Shown: positions 34,702-43,101 of the stretch, piece after piece | How positions within the stretch are numbered: position 1 is the first letter of the stretch | Layout of the letters: every line of letters starts with the position of its first letter | DNA from: Sphingomonas hankookensis | GTDB lineage: Bacteria; Pseudomonadota; Alphaproteobacteria; Sphingomonadales; Sphingomonadaceae | Direction of reading: 5' to 3' | Assembly (NCBI RefSeq): GCF_022664465.1 | Contig: NZ_JAKREV010000001.1 | Location: 992,001-1,056,000 of the forward strand | Length of the DNA stretch: 64,000 nt | Translations under genes and position numbers: made by a program | The notes under the pieces: model-generated | Databases searched by the model: none | Seen by the model: the letters and a program-made list of their open reading frames with translations, nothing else | Told to the model about the DNA's origin: nothing

Positions 34702-34843
34702 GGGCTATCCGCTGTGGTTCGCGTCGCCGAAACGTCGAGCATGCGAAGCAACTTAACTCGCGATGGGGTGAGCCGAGATGACCGCTCTAAAGCGGACACG
34801 ACCTTTCCTTCATCAGCGCACAGCTGCCCTTAGGTAACGAAAA

Positions 34844-35239
34844 TTATTCCTCTTTTCGCGGTTTGGGCAAGATTGGTTGCGTGCTGTCGGCGTAGGTCAG
34901 CCAGTTCTGCCAGATAACCATTGTGCGCGCTTCGGTGACCTTCTTCCGGCAGCCAAGCGCCATAGCGCCCCGGATCGTGCCTTGACCCCACCATTGATAG
35001 ACGGCGTCGCATTCGGCATCGCGGTAGGCGATCCACGCCAGTTCTGCCGTGCGCAGCTTCGCTAGCGCGGCCGTATCCTGTTGCTCCGTCAATCGCTTCG
35101 TTGCCGCCGCATAATATCGGTTGAGCTCGGCATCGGCGCGGGAGAGTTCGGCGGCGAGACATTGCTCGACATCGCGGGTGGCCGAGCCGTCGCATGGGTT
35201 TCCGGCTGCCAGCAGCAGCGCGGCGATGATAATCGACAT
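34844..35239 (-). CDS. LprI-like (DUF1311) secreted protein
   Basis: A 131-residue protein from MSIIIAALLLAAGNP, preceded by AGAGGAGAGG. A short signal peptide (cleavage near residue 15-20) is followed by a lysozyme-inhibitor LprI-like pattern with paired cysteines: NPCD, QCLAAELSRADAELNRYYAAATKRL, LRTAELAWIAYRDAECDA and ALGC. Members are periplasmic or surface proteins; some inhibit lysozyme. The first gene of a leftward run lies upstream at 35273, so it may be last in a small exported-protein operon. Confidence 0.8.
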   Translation of the reverse strand: MSIIIAALLLAAGNPCDGSATRDVEQCLAAELSRADAELNRYYAAATKRLTEQQDTAALAKLRTAELAWIAYRDAECDAVYQWWGQGTIRGAMALGCRKKVTEARTMVIWQNWLTYADSTQPILPKPRKEE

Positions 35240-35272
35240 ACCTCTCCTCTCGGCCAATCGACGCGGTTCGAT

Positions 35273-35749
35273 CTACAACGTTTCGACCCGATCAACCGCC
35301 CCCGGCTCGCTAGCGATCGATCGGATGGTCACCCGGTCCACCAACACCTGCACGCCCCAGGCGACTGCCGCCAATACCGCCCACGGCCAGCCGCGCGTCA
35401 GCCACACATCAAGGTGGAAGCCGTTGGCAGGCAGCGTCAGCCCGCAGACGGTGACCGCCAGCCACTTGAGGCTGTTCATCGCGAACGACGCGCCGCTCAT
35501 GATCCACAGCTTCGTCCGCGACGATCCCGGCCGCCACGCCGCCCACAATAGCAGCGCAGCAGGCGCGCCAATCCCGGCCCACACCGTCCATTCCGGTCCG
35601 AGGTTCACCTTCGCGACCATCGCGGCGACGAACGAAAGCACGCACAGCAGCAGGATCAGCGGCAGCGCGCGGAAGAAGCCGGTGGCGTTGAGCACACCAA
35701 CGAGCATCAGCAGCGCGACGATCGCGACGGCTCCGATGACGGCGATCAT
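35273..35749 (-). CDS. Small integral membrane protein
   Basis: A 158-residue hydrophobic protein with about five predicted membrane segments: residues 2-20, 28-46, 55-72, 92-108 and 122-138. There are no catalytic or binding motifs and I do not recognise a family. It lies 12 bases after the exported protein gene at 35762 and 33 bases before the LprI-like gene, suggesting co-transcription. Confidence 0.65.
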   Translation of the reverse strand: MIAVIGAVAIVALLMLVGVLNATGFFRALPLILLLCVLSFVAAMVAKVNLGPEWTVWAGIGAPAALLLWAAWRPGSSRTKLWIMSGASFAMNSLKWLAVTVCGLTLPANGFHLDVWLTRGWPWAVLAAVAWGVQVLVDRVTIRSIASEPGAVDRVETL

Positions 35750-35761
35750 GACCGTGCGCCC

Positions 35762-36541
35762 TCAGAACGCCGCGCGGTCGGTCTTTGGCGCGGCGCCATC
35801 GACGGCCGCAGCGAAGGTGCGGTCGCGATCGCGGCCCTGCTCGGTGCCGTCCTGCAGCCGGATCGTGTTGTCGTTGTAGACGACCGAGGCGGTCAGGTTC
35901 GGCAGCGCCCCGGGCCGGCGCTGGAACGGCGTGATCGTGCCGCAGACGGATTTCAGCGGCGCGCTGCACCACGCGAGCGTCATGCCCTGGTCGCGGCTGC
36001 CATCAGGCCTGCCGTATTTGGCAACGACTTGGCGCAGGAAGACGTCGCCCTTCATCACGTCCTGCGGCATCGTCAGATGGACGCTGGTGACGGTCGACCC
36101 GCCAGCGGGCGCGGCGGTGAGGCCGACGGTGATGGTCTCGCGGTTCGGGCCGACGCCTTGAAGCTGGGTCATCACCCGGTCGGTCATCGCCGGCGACGTG
36201 GCGGCGCCAGTGCGACGCTGCGCCGCCTCTGCGCGGACACGGGCGGCGAAACTCGGGCCGTAGCTTACGCCGCTGGTCGCCGGCATCGCATAGCCGGCCT
36301 TCACCAGCGCGGCCCGTGCCTCGCTCGCCGACATGCCCAGGCGGACCCCGGCTACGTCGAGCGGAAACGCCAGCGTTTCCGGGCCACTGCCGCCCTGCGG
36401 TGTTGCAGCAGTCGGCAAGGCGGCGGGTGCCTCCTTTCTGGCCCCGATCCGCTGGATGACCTTAATCGATAGCGTCTGCGCCGATCCCGGCACGGGTGCG
36501 GCGGCGATCACGATGGCCGCGGCGGCGAGCGTCTTCTTCAT
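35762..36541 (-). CDS. Exported hypothetical protein
   Basis: A 259-residue protein with a clear Sec signal peptide (MKKTLAAAAIVIAAAPVPGSAQ, cleavage near residue 21). The mature part contains a repeat-like helix-strand unit (VRLGMSASEARAALVKAGY) seen in several periplasmic proteins of unknown role, and two cysteines that could pair (AWCSAPLKSVCG). No enzyme motif is seen. It lies 21 bases downstream of the subtilisin-like protease and may be made with it. Confidence 0.7.
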   Translation of the reverse strand: MKKTLAAAAIVIAAAPVPGSAQTLSIKVIQRIGARKEAPAALPTAATPQGGSGPETLAFPLDVAGVRLGMSASEARAALVKAGYAMPATSGVSYGPSFAARVRAEAAQRRTGAATSPAMTDRVMTQLQGVGPNRETITVGLTAAPAGGSTVTSVHLTMPQDVMKGDVFLRQVVAKYGRPDGSRDQGMTLAWCSAPLKSVCGTITPFQRRPGALPNLTASVVYNDNTIRLQDGTEQGRDRDRTFAAAVDGAAPKTDRAAF

Positions 36542-36562
36542 GGTTCCTGCTCCTGGTTTCGT

Positions 36563-38800
36563 TCAGCGGATGGCGATGGTGACGAAGCCGGCGGTGTTGG
36601 ACGCGCCCGCGACGTGGCCCGCATCGAAGGCGTGGGCGACCCCGACCCGCAGCGACGACGTGGGCGACAGGACGGTCGACCAGCCCAGTTCGAGGTCCAG
36701 TTCGCGAGCCTCCGGGGCGAGATCGACTGCGACGGTGCGGGATACGAGCGCACCGCTGACGAGGTCGAACGACACCGGCGCCAGCAGCATGGCGCGGGCG
36801 CGCTCCACCCGCAGCGGCGACGACAGCCCGAGCGTCGCGCGGCCGCCGAACAGGCCGCGTGCACCCTCCAGCGCGAAGGCACTTCCAATCAGCGGTCCGC
36901 CGAAGCGCAGCAGGTCCGAGCCCCCCGACGCCCTGGTCGACGAAGCCGTGGCGCGGGCGGCGATGTCGATCCCTGCCAGCGTCTGGCGGTAGGTCAGCGT
37001 AGCCAACGTGGTCCGCGCGCCGGCCAAGCCAAGTATCGCGTCGCTGCGCATGCCGAGCACCTGATCGCGTTCGGCGAGGTCGGACAGTTCAAACCCGAAA
37101 CCCAGCGGCATGGCGAAGCCGATGATCTGTTGCCGGAGACGGCCGTCCCGAGACGTGCCACTCGAGAAGGACGCCGACCAACCCCCGCCGGACCATGCCG
37201 ACATGCTGCCGACCGGCATCGATGCGATGCCGCGCAGCGCCGAACCCGCCAGCCCGTTGCCGCCACCGATCGCGACGTTGGTGCCGAGCGTGACCTGCTG
37301 CCCGGCGGCAGGTGCGAAGGAGACAACGGCAGGTACGGCCGGACGCATCCCGGAATAGGCGCCGACGTTGGTCGCGAAGCCGAAGCGGGCGGCCTCGGCC
37401 TGCGCCGCACGCCATGACACATCCGTCTGCCCGACCATCGCACTGGCCAGCAGACCCGACCCGCGAGCCCGCACGCCGGCCGAGCCCGTCATCCCATAAT
37501 CGCGGCCGTAGCGGTCGAACACCGTCATGCCGCCGACCTGCCCGGTCAGCGCTGCCGCCGCAGCCGACCCGCCGAACGGTGCCGATGTCGTCAGCGACGA
37601 AAAGCGCGTTAGCACCGCATCGGCGGCGACGAACGATGAAGCGGGCGCCTGCGCCTGCATCGCCTTCTCGACGTTGAGGATGCCCGCACCGAATACAGGA
37701 TCCACGCCGGGCGCCCCGGCGTCGGTGGCGGTATCGAGCAGGATGCGGCTGATCGCCTTGCCGCCGAGTTGGGGCCAATATTGCTTGAGGAGCGCTGCCG
37801 CTCCCGCCACCGCAGGCGCGGCGAAGCTGTTGCCGGTGACGCTGACGACCTTGCCGTCCTTGTCGACGACCTGGACGTTGTTGCCGCCCGCCGCGAGCAT
37901 CCGGTCGTCGAGCGGGCCGGCATTGCCGTTCGCGCTGCGCGGGTTACCGTTCTGGTCGACCCCGATCGCGAACAGGAACCAGTCCTTGTTGGCGCGGTCG
38001 GTGCCGACGAGATTCTCGGCGAACTCGCCGGTGAAGCTGTCCTTGCCGGTCGCGTTGTCGATCGAATTGACCAGCAGCCGGTCGGCGAGGCGCACCTGAT
38101 CCATCGCGGCGCGCTGGTCCTGCGCCAGCTGGCCGGTGCCGAAGCCGTTCAGCGACAGCACGCTGACGAACGCACCTTTCTCGACGGCGTAGCGGATCGC
38201 CGGTGCGATCAGCATCGCGTTCGCGCTGCTGCTCTCCGGGATCGGACCGGTGCTGCCTGCGGTCTGGCCCGACAGGTCGGCGCCGACGATCTTGAGCGCG
38301 AGCAGCGTCGCCTCTGGCGCCAGCCCTTGCGGCCCCGCACCGTTGCGGGCGGCGAGCGCGATGGAGGCCACCTCGGTGCCGTGGCCGACCTTGTCGTCGA
38401 TCGGAAACGGCGCAAGCGTTTCCGCTGCACAGGTGCCGCATCTGGCGATCCGCTGCTCGAAGCCGGTGCTGTCGGGCGAGATGCGCCCGGCGAACTCGGG
38501 CGTCGCGCGGTTGATGCCGGTATCGAGCACCGCGATCGTCACACCCTTGCCGGTGATGCCGCGGTCATAGGCGTAGGCGGCCTTCGCGATGACTACGGCG
38601 CCCGATGCCTTGTATTCGGCGCTATCGGCGGACGACGTCGGCGACGGTGCGGGGCTGGGCGCGGGTGTCGGTGCCGGTGTGGCGGTTGGCGGAGCGGTTG
38701 ATCCGCCCGAATTGACGCCACCGCCACTACCGCAGGCGGCCAGCAGCAGCCCCGCCGATATCACCGATATGTTTGCTATGCGCGCGCGGCGCCCGCGCAT
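36563..38800 (-). CDS. S8 (subtilisin-like) serine protease lipoprotein/autotransporter-like
   Basis: A 745-residue protein from the ATG at 38800. It begins with a lipoprotein signal (LLLAAC, Cys23), then a Pro/Thr/Ala linker (about 30-60). The S8 catalytic domain covers about 75-400: Asp93 in VLDTGI, His140 in GHGTEVA, and Ser325 in GNSFAAP (family usually GTSMAAP). The C-terminal about 300 residues are beta-rich with alternating Gly/Ala and could form a barrel or outer-surface domain, though the terminal residue is Arg rather than aromatic. It is probably a cell-surface protease. A long leader with a 12-base-arm hairpin precedes it. Confidence 0.85.
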   Translation of the reverse strand: MRGRRARIANISVISAGLLLAACGSGGGVNSGGSTAPPTATPAPTPAPSPAPSPTSSADSAEYKASGAVVIAKAAYAYDRGITGKGVTIAVLDTGINRATPEFAGRISPDSTGFEQRIARCGTCAAETLAPFPIDDKVGHGTEVASIALAARNGAGPQGLAPEATLLALKIVGADLSGQTAGSTGPIPESSSANAMLIAPAIRYAVEKGAFVSVLSLNGFGTGQLAQDQRAAMDQVRLADRLLVNSIDNATGKDSFTGEFAENLVGTDRANKDWFLFAIGVDQNGNPRSANGNAGPLDDRMLAAGGNNVQVVDKDGKVVSVTGNSFAAPAVAGAAALLKQYWPQLGGKAISRILLDTATDAGAPGVDPVFGAGILNVEKAMQAQAPASSFVAADAVLTRFSSLTTSAPFGGSAAAAALTGQVGGMTVFDRYGRDYGMTGSAGVRARGSGLLASAMVGQTDVSWRAAQAEAARFGFATNVGAYSGMRPAVPAVVSFAPAAGQQVTLGTNVAIGGGNGLAGSALRGIASMPVGSMSAWSGGGWSASFSSGTSRDGRLRQQIIGFAMPLGFGFELSDLAERDQVLGMRSDAILGLAGARTTLATLTYRQTLAGIDIAARATASSTRASGGSDLLRFGGPLIGSAFALEGARGLFGGRATLGLSSPLRVERARAMLLAPVSFDLVSGALVSRTVAVDLAPEARELDLELGWSTVLSPTSSLRVGVAHAFDAGHVAGASNTAGFVTIAIR

Positions 38801-39286
38801 CCGTCCCTCAACACCCAACGCTTGAACCCCCGTTCGCGTCGGTGCCGGTCGGCTCCAGCCGGCGGCACCGCCTCCCATAATGCGAGGCGGTGCCGGCCCG
38901 AAAGCCGGAAGTTGGAAACCTGTGATGAGACAGGCGCGAACGCCTTTAGGCCCGAAGGCCCTGGACATACGCGTCCGCCTCCCGGCCGAAACTGGTTCGA
39001 CCGGGCATACGGCTACCCATCACGAGGTTTCCACGCCTCGGCCCACCTGCTGGTGAGCGGGCACAGGTTAAGCGATCTGCGCGCCTGTCGGCAATGCAAA
39101 TCTTCGCGGCGCAATGTCGGGTATTCTTGACATGGTAAAGAGATGTTTACTTTTGTCGAGATTTCACGACATGTTTAGGCGGCCGGCTGCAAGTAATGGC
39201 GTTGCTGGACTGACGTTTCGGCTAAGTATTGACTCAGTGTATACGGCTGCTGATATCGACCAGAATATGAACCCTTTTGGTAGCAT
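38801..39286. other. Divergent intergenic region
   Basis: 486 bases between the protease and the HTH-methyltransferase gene. It holds the hairpin at 38863-38895 and an AT-rich stretch at 39115-39260, where promoters for both directions probably lie. No gene or named element is seen. Confidence 0.4.
38863..38895 (-). other. Leader hairpin upstream of the S8 protease
   Basis: Perfect 12-base arms (38863-38874 and 38884-38895) with a 9-base loop, about 63 bases before the protease start. No U-run follows on the minus strand. Confidence 0.5.
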
Positions 39287-40414
39287 ATGTTGGTCACGGC
39301 ACTGATCGAAGCGCGGCAGTCGATGGGCATGTCGCAACGCGCCTTGGCGACACGGATCGGCGTGCCTGCGCTGCAGATTAAGCGGCTCGAACGCGGCGTC
39401 GGGTCGGTGGCTACGCTGACGGCGGTGATGGCGGCGCTTGACTTCCGGCTGACCGGCATTGCGCCGGGCAAGGATCTCGCCGCCCAACTGCGCGCCTGCC
39501 GCTTGCGGCGCGGCCTGACGGTCGTCGACGTGGCGGCGCGCGCGAAGCTGTCGCGCACCACGGTCGCCAGCCTCGAGCGCGGCGGCGGAACGGTCGCGAG
39601 CCTTCTGCGCCTCCTGAAGGTGGTCGCACCGCGAGCGCGGCGCCGGGCACAGGAACGCGTTTACTGGAGCGAGGGCGATAAAGCGGACCGCGACGTCCGC
39701 TTCACCCCGCCCGAGTTTCTGGCCAAGATCAACGATGCGTTCGGCGCGATCGACCTCGACCCGTGCGGTCATGAGCTGAGCCCGGTGGTCGCGAAGCGCC
39801 GCATCCTGCTCGAAGAAGGCGGCGACGGGTTCGTCGACGACTGGTCGGGCGGGTTCGCCTTCGTCAATCCACCCTTTTCCGAGACGCTGCTCTGGCTGAA
39901 GCGCGCGCATCAGCAATGGTCGTGCGGGAACGTCGGCAGCATCGTCTGCCTCGTCCCCGCGCGCACCGACTCCCGCTGGTTCCACGAAACGTTAACCGTC
40001 CAGGCCGACATCTTCCTCCTGCTGGGCCGGGTGCGTTTCGCCGACATCCGCGGCCGGTCGCAGCACACGCCGTTCTCCTTGATGCTGGTGGCGTTCGGCA
40101 CCTCGGCCCAACAGCGGGAACGCTGGGAGGAGATCGCCGAGGGGTACTGGATGGCCCGCTCACGCGGGCTCGCCTCACTGCCAGATCGGCCAGTCGTTGA
40201 TGACGACGCGGCCCGCGACATCGACGCCGCGCTCGACCAGCAGGCGCAGGCGCGCCTCGGCGCGGGCGATGCCCTGCTCGGCGTCGGTGGGCTTGAAGGG
40301 CAGGTGGATGATTTCGCCCGGCGCCAGCCGGAAGCTGCCGCGCACGTGCGGCTGCGGCAGCAGCAGGGCCCGCGTTCCGCTCTTCGACAGCCACAGGCGG
40401 CAGCCAAGGTGTGA
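39287..40414 (+). CDS. Double XRE-HTH phage-type DNA N6-adenine methyltransferase
   Basis: 375 residues as an open frame. Two XRE helix-turn-helix units occupy about 5-50 and 65-110. A Dam-like phage adenine methyltransferase domain follows: FTPPEFLAKINDAFG, IDLDPCG (158-161) and the catalytic FVNPPF (194-197), ending near residue 290. The last about 80 residues are Gln/Ala-rich and exactly antisense to the gene at 40175-40666, so they are probably read-through rather than domain. HTH-methyltransferase fusions usually mark self-controlled modification. No matching restriction enzyme lies beside it. Confidence 0.8.
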   Translation: MLVTALIEARQSMGMSQRALATRIGVPALQIKRLERGVGSVATLTAVMAALDFRLTGIAPGKDLAAQLRACRLRRGLTVVDVAARAKLSRTTVASLERGGGTVASLLRLLKVVAPRARRRAQERVYWSEGDKADRDVRFTPPEFLAKINDAFGAIDLDPCGHELSPVVAKRRILLEEGGDGFVDDWSGGFAFVNPPFSETLLWLKRAHQQWSCGNVGSIVCLVPARTDSRWFHETLTVQADIFLLLGRVRFADIRGRSQHTPFSLMLVAFGTSAQQRERWEEIAEGYWMARSRGLASLPDRPVVDDDAARDIDAALDQQAQARLGAGDALLGVGGLEGQVDDFARRQPEAAAHVRLRQQQGPRSALRQPQAAAKV

Positions 40415-40666
40415 CCAGCAGATCCGGTCGCGCGGCACGAAGATCGAGATGTCGGTCATCACCGTCTCGCCCGCCTCCTCCTCGAAGCCGATGTGAACGA
40501 GGTCGGCCCGCGCATCGCAGGCTATCTGCCCGACAGTCAGCCGCGCAAGCGGATCGAGCCGATCACCTGCCACCAGCCCAGCCGATGGCTTTAGGAGACG
40601 GTTGCCGAGCAACATGGTGGAGACGGCGGCGACATGGGCGTGGATAATGGCGTTTTCGTTGGTCAT
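40175..40666 (-). CDS. Hypothetical protein, 163 residues
   Basis: A protein-like sequence (MTNENAIIHAHVAAVSTMLLGNRLLK... ending NDWPIWQ) with balanced composition. The region RDRICWSHLGCRLWLSKSGTRALLLPQPHVRGSFRLAPGEIIHLPF looks like a beta-rich domain. It overlaps the 3' end of the methyltransferase frame by 240 bases, tail to tail. No family is recognised. It is first in position of a leftward group of mobilisation-region genes, separated from the next by 126 bases. Confidence 0.6.
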   Translation of the reverse strand: MTNENAIIHAHVAAVSTMLLGNRLLKPSAGLVAGDRLDPLARLTVGQIACDARADLVHIGFEEEAGETVMTDISIFVPRDRICWSHLGCRLWLSKSGTRALLLPQPHVRGSFRLAPGEIIHLPFKPTDAEQGIARAEARLRLLVERGVDVAGRVVINDWPIWQ

Positions 40667-40792
40667 CTGGTTCTTCCCAATTTCGTCCCCACCATCGGGG
40701 ACACTTCATCGGACCATTCCCCTCCTGGCGGGCGCCGCTCCGCCTTGGCCGAAGGCACCCGCGATCATCATCGCGGGTGCTCGCAGGCATGC

Positions 40793-41425
40793 TCAGCCGG
40801 GTGCGAAGCGCGGCGCCCATTCGTCGTGGAACGCCTCCCACTCCGTCTGGAAGGCGGCCTGCGCGTCCTTCACGACGAGATCGCGGTGTAGCTCCCCCCA
40901 TCCGCTGGCACGGTGAACCCGTGCCAGCGTCACGCAATGCGCATGCGGCCGGCGTGCCGACAGCTCGTCACCCGGCATATGGACGACGGTGAGGCTGGTC
41001 AGCCGGCGTTCGAGCGCGAGGTGGCGCAGCGCATAGGCGCCGACCAGCGATAGGATATCGGCCGCCTGCCAGCCGTGGTCGAAGCGCATCGTCAGCACCG
41101 TCGCCAGCAGCTTCTGGTGCGGCTTGATCCTGGCGTCGTACCCCTCGAACACCGCTTCGAGCGCGTCCGGCTCGATCGCGACGCCGGGCGCCAGCACCAG
41201 CCGGCTGGTCGTGCAGGTGATCGGCCACAACCCGTCCGATCCCCACGCTGCGTCCTCAGGCTTGCTCGGCTGGAGCTTCGCGCGGGCGAGGTCGGCGGTG
41301 GTGTTGCGCTTGCCCTTCGCCTTGGGGCGCATCAGCGCGAAGCCGAACTCGGGCGACGAGCCCAGCGGATCGTCGAACAGCATGTCGTCGGCGGCCGCCG
41401 GGCTGATCCATGGGAGCGCCGCCAT
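40793..41425 (-). CDS. Hypothetical protein of the mobilisation region
   Basis: A 210-residue protein from MAALPWISPAAADD. Its start shares a base with the stop of the upstream gene (TGATG at 41423-41427), which proves tight coupling. The C-terminal part contains RRPHAHCVTLARVHRASGWGELH, a two-histidine H-x-H feature reminiscent of HUH relaxases, followed by WEAFHDEWAPRFAPG. Without a downstream catalytic tyrosine I would not call it a relaxase. It could be an accessory protein. Confidence 0.55.
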   Translation of the reverse strand: MAALPWISPAAADDMLFDDPLGSSPEFGFALMRPKAKGKRNTTADLARAKLQPSKPEDAAWGSDGLWPITCTTSRLVLAPGVAIEPDALEAVFEGYDARIKPHQKLLATVLTMRFDHGWQAADILSLVGAYALRHLALERRLTSLTVVHMPGDELSARRPHAHCVTLARVHRASGWGELHRDLVVKDAQAAFQTEWEAFHDEWAPRFAPG

Positions 41426-41955
41426 CACAGGTCCCCCCAGATCTGCGCGAGGAAGACGTCGGCGCGCTCGAACCCCGCCGCCATTTCCCGGGCGTAAAGC
41501 CTGGGCGGTTCGGAGGCGACCTGAAGGCGCTTGGGGCCGAGCAGGATCGAGGTCCCGGGATCCTCGGCCCAGGCGTGTTCCGCCACCAGCCAGACCTGAC
41601 CGTGTTCCGTCAGCCACGGGCGCCGCTCGTGACACCACAGGTTTTGCTGGTGGCGCCAGCGGCCGACCGCGCAGTAGAGCATCGGCTTGCCGGCGGTCGA
41701 CGCCTTGACGACCAGCGCGTCGCAGCGCGCCTCGCGCATGCCACGATCGACGATATCGAGGTCGCCGCGCGACGGCTCGATCGAGGGCACGAGCAGCAAC
41801 TCCGACGCGGCGACATGGAGATAGTTGCTGAACGGCGGGCGCAGCATCAGCCGCGCCGCGTGGTCGAAGTGCCAGCCGGCCCGCTCGGCGAACGCGAGCG
41901 CCCCGGACAGCGCGCGCGCCTGGGCCAGCGCACGCTCCTTGGTGACGATATACAT
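41425..41955 (-). CDS. Hypothetical protein of the mobilisation region
   Basis: A 176-residue protein from MYIVTKERALAQARALSG; a longer upstream frame is arginine-rich and unlikely. The sequence is a mixed alpha/beta soluble protein (LLLVPSIEPSRGDLDIVDRGMREARCDALVVKASTAG, then WLVAEHAW). No family is recognised. It overlaps the next gene by one base, so both belong to one operon. Confidence 0.6.
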   Translation of the reverse strand: MYIVTKERALAQARALSGALAFAERAGWHFDHAARLMLRPPFSNYLHVAASELLLVPSIEPSRGDLDIVDRGMREARCDALVVKASTAGKPMLYCAVGRWRHQQNLWCHERRPWLTEHGQVWLVAEHAWAEDPGTSILLGPKRLQVASEPPRLYAREMAAGFERADVFLAQIWGDL

Positions 41956-42096
41956 GGAAGTCCTTGTTCTTGCGCGAGGGCGGCGGGCTGCACGCAGCCT
42001 CCGCGCGATCATTTCGCCTTCACGGCACAGCCGCAGGCTCCCTCCATGCTCCTCCCCGCCGGCCCCGGCGGTCCTTCCCGGATGGGCGGGCTACGC

Positions 42097-43065
42097 CTAG
42101 CGCTCCGGCCCCTTGCCGCGCGGAATGACTGGTCCCGCGGTGTTTCCCGGCCCTTTCGGCCTTGTCACCAGGTGATCGGACACAGGCACGACGATCGCCG
42201 CCTGCGCGGACAAGCCGCCGACCGGCTTTTCCTCCGCAACAGGTGCGGTGTCATTCTGCTTCGGCGTGCTATCGACCAATGACAGGGTGCGGTCACCCTC
42301 CGTCTTGGGCAGCGCGCGTTGCACGTCCGGATGTTCCTGCCAGTGCTGCCACAAGGTTTGAAGCGCTTGTGGTCCGCCCTCGATAGTCGGGTCGAACGCT
42401 CGCTTCCTGATGGCGTCGACGAGCCGCTTGATCTCAGCCGCCTGCGATTTGGCGATGCCGGTCAGCCGCTTGTCGATGAGCACCCGAAAGGACGGGCTGG
42501 CCAACAATGCCGCATCGCTCGGCAGCAGTGCGTCGATGGTGAATCGTCCGGCGACCCTGACAACAGGAACACGGTCCCGCGCGATGCGGAGGAACAGGGC
42601 GTCAAGTTCGTGGCGCCGTCCGAGCCTGATGCGCGCCTCTTCGTCGGCCCGAGGCAGGACCACACACGCTGGCCGCGGCTCGTCGCGTGTAATGGCTTCG
42701 GTTATCCGATCCGGCGCCACCACTTCGGCCGAAGCGGCGGCTTCCCCACCCGCGTGATGCCGCCCATCATGGACGGGTATCGCCACTGGTTCAGCTGGCG
42801 CTGCGGCATCGACAACATGCGCGCGCCGCTGGATCGGTGCGTTGTCGACGATCGCGTCGTCATTGGCCGGCACGACCGCCATCACACCCACCGACGTGAG
42901 CGACCTGGCGCCAGCCAGCGCGCCGACAGCTTGCAGTGCCTGCTGTTCGGAAATCATTCCGACGGGCGGAGCAAAATCGAGCCCAGCCACGAGTTTCAGG
43001 CGCGCCTTCCTCTCGCGCGCGATTTCCGCCAGGCGGGCATCGATCGCGACATGCCGCAGGTGCAA
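42097..43065 (-). CDS. Hypothetical protein downstream of the relaxase
   Basis: A 322-residue protein following the relaxase by 36 bases. The N-terminal part is helical (ARLAEIARERKARLKLVAG), the middle is low-complexity Ala/Pro-rich, and the C-terminal half has DALLPSDAALLASPSFRVLIDKRLTGIAKSQAAEIKRLVDAIRKRAFDP, a probable helical DNA- or protein-binding segment. No family is recognised. Position suggests an auxiliary mobilisation function. Confidence 0.5.
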   Translation of the reverse strand: MHLRHVAIDARLAEIARERKARLKLVAGLDFAPPVGMISEQQALQAVGALAGARSLTSVGVMAVVPANDDAIVDNAPIQRRAHVVDAAAPAEPVAIPVHDGRHHAGGEAAASAEVVAPDRITEAITRDEPRPACVVLPRADEEARIRLGRRHELDALFLRIARDRVPVVRVAGRFTIDALLPSDAALLASPSFRVLIDKRLTGIAKSQAAEIKRLVDAIRKRAFDPTIEGGPQALQTLWQHWQEHPDVQRALPKTEGDRTLSLVDSTPKQNDTAPVAEEKPVGGLSAQAAIVVPVSDHLVTRPKGPGNTAGPVIPRGKGPER

Positions 43066-43101
43066 TTTGCCGATTGCTATGGCTGCCGCCTGAATGTCGG
43101 C

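Noticed and set aside
39225..39286. Sigma-70 promoter before the double-HTH methyltransferase
   Set aside because: A TTGACT is present, but no convincing -10 at 16-18 bases spacing, so it is not listed.
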